This document shows, one piece after another, positions 58,580 through 64,000 of a DNA stretch of 64,000 nt. Every line of letters starts with the position of its first letter. Within the stretch, counting starts at the first letter, position 1. Where the stretch lies: NCBI GenBank assembly GCA_963662175.1, contig OY759225.1, forward strand, positions 1,426,001 through 1,490,000, read 5' to 3'. The notes below the pieces were generated by a model that had not been told where the DNA came from, ran no database searches, and saw only the letters and a program-made list of their open reading frames with translations. The stretch is from Aradus depressus. Its lineage: Eukaryota; Arthropoda; Insecta; Hemiptera; Aradidae. The translations under genes and the position numbers were made by a program.

Positions 58580-59335
58580 TTAAAAGTACGACGATATTTT
58601 GAAGGATAAGGACTGAAACGATTAGTTTACAGCCATATGGGTTAAATGAAAGGAGGGGGGGGGGGGGGTCAGGAGGGGCTTAACACAGAAACCCTAGTAA
58701 CTGCCGTTGTAAGTATCCACGTGAAATTTTATATGTGAATCCAAAACCACATATTTTTTTTGCCTATCAATTTTCAGACGAATCGGCCGAAGGGAAAAGC
58801 GGTTGGGTTAGGTTTTATGACTCATGCCCGGGCTTTAACTAGGTCATATCGCCTACTACCAGAGCGCTCTTTCGTCACTCTGGTGGACATGAGCCCGACT
58901 CTACTATGGGAGTCCTAAATTTTCCCAACCCTAAATTTTTATTCACCTAGGGTAGGGGTCTTTAACGAGTACCTGACATTGTACAGGCTCGGGACCATCG
59001 CTTAACGTCCCATCCGAAGGACGGCGTGCTTAAGTTTTTTTTACCTCCCAAATAAAATAAACTAAGGGCCTCGGTCGGGTTTCGAACCCACGATCTTGAG
59101 CTCAGAAGACAAGCACGCATACCACTGAGCTACCGGGCCCTCAGGGGAAAAGAGGGGTTCAATTTAAAAAACCGAAAAACTGTTGTAATGAACGCATCAA
59201 CGCAAGGATTCGGAAGTCCATGTGTAAGACTCCTACTGATTTTCAGCCCAATCGGTTATTGGTTCAGGAAGGAGAAAAAAAATATTAGTTGATTTAATTC
59301 ACACTGGGGAAGTACATCGCATGTGACGCAACGAT
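58580..59335 (+). repeat. Unclassified interspersed repeat interrupted by a SINE
   Basis: The first part has a G run (58655-58668), AACCCTAGTAACTGCCGTTG and ATTTTCAGACGAATCGGCCG. After the SINE it resumes with AACTGTTGTAATGAACGC and ends at GGGGAAGTACATCGCATGTG. The nested SINE shows this repeat was already in place when the SINE family was moving. Confidence 0.65.
58806..59140 (-). mobile_element. Full-length tRNA-derived SINE with TTAGG-like tail
   Basis: Minus strand: GGGCCCGGTAGCTCAGTGGT (box A), GTGGGTTCGAAACCCG (box B), linker, body with GTCCTTCGGATGGGACGTTA, and 3' end CATGAGTCATAAAACCTAACC. The probable target duplication is imperfect: AAGGGAAAAGCGG on the left and AGGGGAAAAGAGG on the right. 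Confidence 0.9.
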
Positions 59336-59514
59336 CCTTTTTTTTTGGCGGTTATCATTTGCGCACAGGAATATAAATTGTAATTGATGACGATGTTGAT
59401 ACGTGCTTCACTCTGTGCATATTAAAGAGACCAACTGCTCCTAGGCAACTATCAGCCGAGCTCAGCGCTCTCAACAACCTCTGCATCAGCTGTAAGTCTT
59501 CAGCTAGTTTATAT

Positions 59515-59605
59515 TACAAATAACAACCAACAATACAAATAACAACCAACAATACAAATAACAACCAACAATACAAATAACAACCAACAATACAAATAAT
59601 AACCG
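59515..59605. repeat. 19-bp tandem repeat, about four to five copies
   Basis: AACAACCAACAATACAAAT recurs at 59522, 59541, 59560 and 59579. Confidence 0.9.
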
Positions 59606-59726
59606 ATAAAAATATAAAGTCGGTGAATCACAATGTACTTACTCAGTGCGAAAGTCGGCCCTGTCAAAGTTAGTAAAAAATAAATAAAACAAACTTATTT
59701 TTGAAATATTGTCTATTCCACTAAAG

Positions 59727-60048
59727 ATATATACATATAACTACCGGTTTCGGCTTTACACCATCGTCAGGTCTAGTTATGAACTAAGTTAGTTTGCAGA
59801 GAGCGACTCTTCTAATAGATCTCGGGTGAAAGGGTGCTATTAAAACTTGGGAGTCCCCCGGCTGTACCGTTAGCTATCTCATGAAATTTCCTAACAAAAC
59901 TTAGTTCTAAATTTACATAAAACAATATCATTAGACTAATACGTGGAAAAATAACAAATAAATAAGTAAAAATACAAATAAATAATAAAAATAGACTACG
60001 GTGTGAAGCCGAAACCGGTAGTCATATATAAATATCTTTGGTCTCTAC
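59727..60048. mobile_element. Foldback element with ~50-bp inverted arms
   Basis: The left arm (59730-59778: AAAGATATATACATATAACT, then ACCGGTTTCGGCTTTACACC) and the right arm (59993-60046) are inverted copies with a few mismatches. The middle has no ORF. The left arm read on the minus strand contains CTGACGA (59770-59764) and GAAA (59751-59748). The flank ATATTGTCTATTCCAC is shared with the palindrome at the end of the window, so both probably belong to one family. Confidence 0.7.
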
Positions 60049-60199
60049 GCTATACGGAGATGTGATGAAATAGTTTATAAAGATAATGGCTTGTGTTTAG
60101 TTATGCTAATGACATCTTTTATATAGACAAATAGTTACGTAATTCATTCTGTCACTATCTATTGTCTTCATCCTTCTGTGTTAGGGCCGAAAGTTAGAA

Positions 60200-60420
60200 T
60201 GTAAGTACAATGTCCCTGATTCACCGACCCAACAATTAAGTTTCCACTCTCCCTCTTTCTAAGCTCTACTCAGTTGTTTGACATGACTGAAAACCAACTT
60301 CTGATCTAACATAAAATTTCATATTCAAATATATAAATTTGAAGATAAGGCCCTCCCTAAACCGCCAGATATGTTATGCCGATTTGAATGAAAATATCAA
60401 ATTGATCCAACGAATGATGA
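60200..60420 (-). repeat. Unclassified interspersed repeat fragment
   Basis: Complementary orientation: CCCTGATTCACCGACCC, AGTTTCCACTCTCCCTC, ATAAAATTTCATATTC and a GCCGATTTGAATGAAAAT phrase. Confidence 0.55.
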
Positions 60421-60540
60421 CCAATGCGTGAGACTGAGAGTCGATACTGATTACGCCAATACACAAACAACGTTAATTAAAAGGAAAGAAATGTTCAGAA
60501 ACTACACCAAATCCTTTAAAGGAATGTCGGATTAAGTTAT

Positions 60541-60876
60541 TGGTAATTAGATATTATGACTCATGCCTTGCCTTTAACTACAAGAACATATCGCCTACTA
60601 CCAGAACGCAATTTCGTCACTTTGGTGGATATTAGCCCGACTCTACTATGGGAGCCCTACCCTAAAGTTTTATTCACCTAGGGTTGGGGTCTTTAACGAG
60701 TACCTGAAATCGTACAGGCTCGGGACCATCGCGTAACGTCCCGTCCGAAGAACGGCATGCTTAAGTTTTTTTTTTTACCTCTCAAATAAATTAAACTAAG
60801 GGCCTCGGCCGGGTTTCGAACTCTCGATCTTGAGCTCAGTACGCAAGTACCCATACCACTGAGCCACCGGCGCCCC
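60541..60876 (-). mobile_element. Full-length tRNA-derived SINE with target duplication
   Basis: Minus strand: GGGCGCCGGTGGCTCAGTGG (box A), GAGAGTTCGAAACCCG (box B), full body, 3' end ATGAGTCATAATATCTAATT. Flanked by TAAGTTAT at 60533-60540 and 60877-60884. It inserted in unclassified sequence. Confidence 0.9.
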
Positions 60877-61106
60877 TAAGTTATGAGTACATGGATATGA
60901 GCAAAAAAATAAAGTTAAATTACATTAAAAATATGGGTCTAAATGACTTCAAAATACGAATGGAAAAATTAATAGGAAAGAGGAGAGATGAGGCTTTTGG
61001 TTGATAAACACAAACTTGTAGAATTTCTTCCAAGCTCGCGGCACTTCTGACATTATACATTATAATGTATTAGTGATGTATGTGTATATAATTATGTATT
61101 ATAATT

Positions 61107-61140
61107 TTATATTATATATATATATATATATATATAATTA
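61107..61140. repeat. TA microsatellite
   Basis: A TATATA run of about 30 bp between two oppositely oriented SINE pieces. Confidence 0.85.
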
Positions 61141-61182
61141 TAATACTAATAGTTATTAGTGATGCTAGATTTGAATAACTTA

Positions 61183-61255
61183 AGGGCGCCGGTGGCTGAG
61201 TGGTATGGGAGCTTGCTTACTGAGCTCAAGATCGAGAGTTCGAAACCTTATTCGT
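61183..61255 (+). mobile_element. SINE tRNA-like head only, plus strand
   Basis: GGGCGCCGGTGGCTGAGTGG (box A) and GAGAGTTCGAAACC (box B) are present. After box B the sequence leaves the SINE and is the inverted copy of 60965-61005. It is not a true tRNA gene, since no acceptor-stem closure is evident. Confidence 0.75.
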
Positions 61256-62120
61256 TTGTTTTATTAACCAAAAGCCTCATATCTCCTTCCTATTATATCG
61301 TCGGTCAATCCTGCCCTAATGGAAAAATTAAAGTATGTTCTTGGAGAGTGACAACACTGTCTGCTTTTACCTCACTGAAGTAAAAATCAGTTAATTCACG
61401 AACTTATGCTAATAGAAAACATAAACTAAAGATGAGATTATTCTTAATGCATTGCATAAATAAATGGGAAAAACTGATTTGGGCCAACGTAGCAGAAATA
61501 TTTGAATTAAAAGCAAATATATATATATTTTATTGTAGAGCACGCCAAAAAGTAATATTGCATTTCTCAACAAACAAATCTTATTTCTGCAGTCTCCGCA
61601 ATAAAAATTTTTCTGTGACAAAACTGTTTAGCTAATTTTATATCATTTGTACGGAGAGCAATCTGGTTGAGAAAAGGAAAACTATAAATGGATAAAAAAT
61701 AAATTAACAACGCTTATTAATTTAAAATAAAGAAACATTGCGGAAAATTGTCATTCATTGGACGTCGGTAACTGGAAATTTGTAGCATGTGAGAGGGATA
61801 TATATTAGGTGGTCACCTAACCTAGGTGATATCAGACGAGGCACAACCTCAATCACATTATTAGCGTGCTCCTTAAGGTGATGTCTCGATAAGACCCTCT
61901 CTGGACTACCTGTGTTCATAAATAGAATAGTCCCTCCAAGATGAATCTGGAAATTATTAAAGGTTATATTTTAAGGAAAAAAAAATTATAATAAAATATC
62001 AAATTAAGTAGGTAATTTCAAATCTGTCATATCTGGGACTTATTGAGCTCAGTTTACGGAGCTCTTTCTTAGGCGGCTCATGTATTTCGTTGTACTCGTA
62101 CTCCTCCTAAACCCCTTTAT
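61256..62120. other. Unassigned AT-rich sequence
   Basis: 61258-61300 is inverted relative to 60965-61010. No gene is recognised in the remainder; the overlapping ORFs at 61409-61635 have no domain. Confidence 0.4.
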
Positions 62121-62123
62121 CGA

Positions 62124-62399
62124 TCACATTGAAATTTGCCACGATGGTAGTGGACACGGTGACGATGGTTTAATGCTAAAAAAATCTGAAATTGAACATA
62201 CCACGGAGGAATAATCTCCGAAAAACGAAATCCCCATTGAAATCAATTGAGAGACAAAATTCTCGCGCAAAATAGAATTTTTCGCTTTCAAATGTAAAAA
62301 TCCGGGTGAAGCCCTTTTCGGTTTACCATCGGACACCACTTTTTTTGAGCCGTATCCTTCCTTCGCCGGATATTCAAAGGAATCATTCACCACAGCCAC
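62124..62399 (-). other. Unassigned ORF divergent from the HU-like ORF
   Basis: 91 codons from a GTG, with codon composition richer in GC than its flanks. No domain is recognised. It starts 24 bp from the neighbouring ORF on the other strand. It may be chance. Confidence 0.2.
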
Positions 62400-62423
62400 A
62401 TCTCAAACCGTTCACCATAACGC

Positions 62424-62648
62424 ATGTCAACTGACTTCAAACCTAAGAAAACTATCATAGGTGATTTAGAAATTGTGTCGTTTGGTCGAACAGATGTTCA
62501 CGTTAAACACCGAGAAAAAGTTCCGGTAAAAGTGCGCAAACTTGAAAACCCTACGGTTCTATCCAGTGATCACAAACCGGTTCATATGCCCCATTTCAAA
62601 TGCACTGCTCGTATGTTAACCGATCACATTAACAGTATGATTCAATAA
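62424..62648 (+). CDS. Small ORF resembling the C-terminal half of HU/IHF proteins
   Basis: 74 codons from ATG, with a stop (TAA at 62418) just upstream in frame, so the start is fixed. Residues ~14-34 read GDLEIVSFGRTDVHVKHREK: the strand-F-G-turn-strand pattern at the base of the HU/IHF arm. Residues ~56-70 read VHMPHFKCTARMLTDHIN, matching the family's closing strand and helix (a Phe-Lys pair after a short strand, then a helix with Leu and Asn). The arm between is compressed and lacks the usual G-R-N-P motif. The N-terminal two helices that form the dimer are absent, so it is a fragment or a chance likeness. If real, it points to DNA of bacterial, organellar or viral origin. No neighbour supports this. 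Confidence 0.3.
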   Translation: MSTDFKPKKTIIGDLEIVSFGRTDVHVKHREKVPVKVRKLENPTVLSSDHKPVHMPHFKCTARMLTDHINSMIQ

Positions 62649-63439
62649 ATTTAGACTGACTCAGCTCAGTTTTTGCATCGCACACCTAGTTAAGTCTGTA
62701 AAGAGGAAGAAGCTGGTATTACAAATGAAAGGCAGTTAAGTTTAAAATATTTAAGACCACTTAAATAAAGAATAATGGATTTGACAGGTGTGTCCATCAT
62801 TTTGTCCCTGACTGTATGTTTAATTATTCTAAATATAGATAGTAAATTGTTGAAAAAAAAAGTGTAACAGCTGGCTAAATTTTTGAGGCGTCATGGAGGA
62901 ACAGAACTTATGTTAGTTGTCAGGTGTATATAGAATAAAACAAAGACGACCTCCTAGCTAGCTAGATTCTAGCTACAACATTCATTAAGCTATTTGGAAC
63001 TGAAATTGGTTATTCTAAAATAACAGTTTTAAGAAAAATAAGCATTAAGTTTTTGAGTACTTCGTTGTGTCGTATATAAGTCGTTTTGTTTTGAAAGTTA
63101 ATTTGGATCTTTCATCCTAAGTAACAGTTTATAACGTCTGTACATTCTTGTATTTTCAGTCTCTTGTGAGGATTCCGATTTCTGGAGTATAAGGCTTAGA
63201 TAGCTTCGACTTGGTACACTGAAGGGCAGGTATATTTTCGACGTGAACTAACTTCTTATCGTTCACCTTCGCTCTCCACTTTTTGTATCAGGACTGAAGG
63301 GATATCAGGTGTTCTTGGAGGCGTCTAGATGACAGGACTGGATCAGGATGAGAGAGGATAGTAATATCATCTGCAATGTGGAATGATCATTTTTGGGTAG
63401 TAGTTTTCATCCAATTACAAATTCTTTATACTTATACTA
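62649..63439. other. Unassigned AT-rich sequence
   Basis: No gene or element is recognised. Confidence 0.4.
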
Positions 63440-63530
63440 CGGGGGCCATGATGGCCATGCGGGCTAGACAGTAGGGCTTTGGTCGCATAGTTTCACCATA
63501 GTTTGCGGGTTCGAATCCCGTCCGGGAGTG
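63440..63530 (+). mobile_element. tRNA-like SINE head of a second family
   Basis: GATGGCCATGCGGGCTAG fits polymerase III box A with one mismatch (about 63452-63463), and GCGGGTTCGAATCCCGTCC contains a perfect box B (63507-63517). The spacing is about 44 bp between boxes. No clean tRNA cloverleaf (acceptor stem) is apparent, so a SINE head is preferred over a tRNA gene. The downstream body does not match the main SINE family. Confidence 0.55.
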
Positions 63531-63895
63531 AGTTTTATTTCGTAGATAGAACTCGCTCCTGGGGCCATGGATGTCGTAAATTATCTAGAAAAACAACACC
63601 TTTACAAGAGATATGGCTAATAAGCAACGTACATAAGGCCAAAAATAAAAAAATAAAATATACTACGATGTGGAGGGAGGGCAGAAGTTCCAAACTCACC
63701 TGATCATTCTAACCTTCTCACTCTCGTGTGCTCCTCGACCATCTCAACACGTGAACATAGTTGTCTACATCTCGGTTACTGGTAATAATCAATTATGATA
63801 CTTAACATTTTTGCAGAGATATTGTGAAACACTTGATAAAAATAAAGAAAACGTATGTTTTAAAAAAATATTGTCTATTTCACAAATAATATATA
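63531..63895. other. Body or flank of the second SINE, unassigned
   Basis: No gene. The right part (ATATTGTCTATTTCAC at 63869) is shared with the flank of the foldback element at 59.7 kb. Confidence 0.35.
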
Positions 63896-64000
63896 ATATG
63901 GGAGTACTTTCGGTATTGCTACCATCTTCAGCCACGACTTTGTTAAGTATTTGTTAAGTCGTGGCTGAAGATGGTAGCAATACCGAAAGTACTCCCATAT
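63896..64000. repeat. Perfect palindrome, 45-bp arms, cut by the window edge
   Basis: 63896-63940 and 63956-64000 are exact inverted copies around a 15-bp loop (TGTTAAGTATTTGTT). The arms begin ATATGGGAGTACTTTCGG. The palindrome may extend beyond the window. Each arm carries CTGAAGA, a GGTA-GCAA-TACC stem-loop and GAAA in that order (plus strand 63965-63988; minus strand 63931-63908). Confidence 0.9.

Noticed and set aside
61183..61255. Genuine tRNA gene
   Set aside because: Boxes A and B are present, but the same head occurs at the front of several SINE copies and no acceptor stem closes.
63440..63530. Genuine tRNA gene
   Set aside because: Box B is perfect, but the 5' and 3' ends do not pair as an acceptor stem and the anticodon arm is not evident.

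Overview
This is a stretch of animal nuclear DNA, almost certainly from an arthropod and most likely an insect. The evidence is AT-rich, intron-type sequence, single split coding exons with canonical splice sites, a tRNA-derived SINE family, Helitron, Tc1/mariner and hAT-like elements, and SINE tails that run into short CCTAA repeats. The order of insect cannot be settled from this window. There are no operons or bacterial-type genes. Protein-coding content is very low: one large internal exon of a PDZ-domain protein (minus strand, 18463-19943), one short first coding exon of a CRIP-type LIM protein (plus strand, 53990-54029), and a small HU/IHF-like ORF of doubtful status (62424-62648). Almost everything else is transposable elements or tandem repeats.
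Layout: 1-2935 holds a five-copy 82-bp tandem repeat, a long poly-C tract and two SINEs. 2940-9073 and 9274-15698 are two near-identical copies of one segment, meeting at a run of exactly 200 Ns; this is probably two haplotypes of one locus placed in tandem by the assembly. 15.7-20 kb carries the PDZ exon and a possible promoter/first exon on the same strand. 20.0-22.4 kb is a wrecked Tc1/mariner-type element in which a 130-bp piece of the right terminal inverted repeat is amplified tenfold. 22.4-27.3 kb is intergenic sequence with minisatellites and SINEs.
27358-45998 is the most striking part: four head-to-tail copies of a non-autonomous Helitron (minus strand, TC...CTAG-type ends with a 3' hairpin between A and T), each swollen by a 66-bp minisatellite and a C-rich ~140-bp repeat, and separated by 1.4-1.9 kb spacers that are arrays of a ~440-bp unit containing SINE sequence. 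Only the copy at the 3' edge of the array keeps a canonical CTAG end; the three internal copies end CTAT. This suggests rolling-circle read-through or later unequal exchange.
46-53.5 kb is AT-rich with SINE pieces and no recognisable gene. 53.8-54.6 kb contains the LIM-protein exon, followed 48 bp after its splice donor by a 46-bp tandem repeat. 54.8-64 kb is a mosaic of SINEs, an unclassified interspersed repeat, a hAT-like MITE with a perfect 8-bp target duplication, a foldback element, and a perfect 45-bp-arm palindrome that runs into the window edge.
Limits: all family assignments come from reading motifs by eye. No database search, folding or alignment program was run, so boundaries of diverged repeats are approximate.
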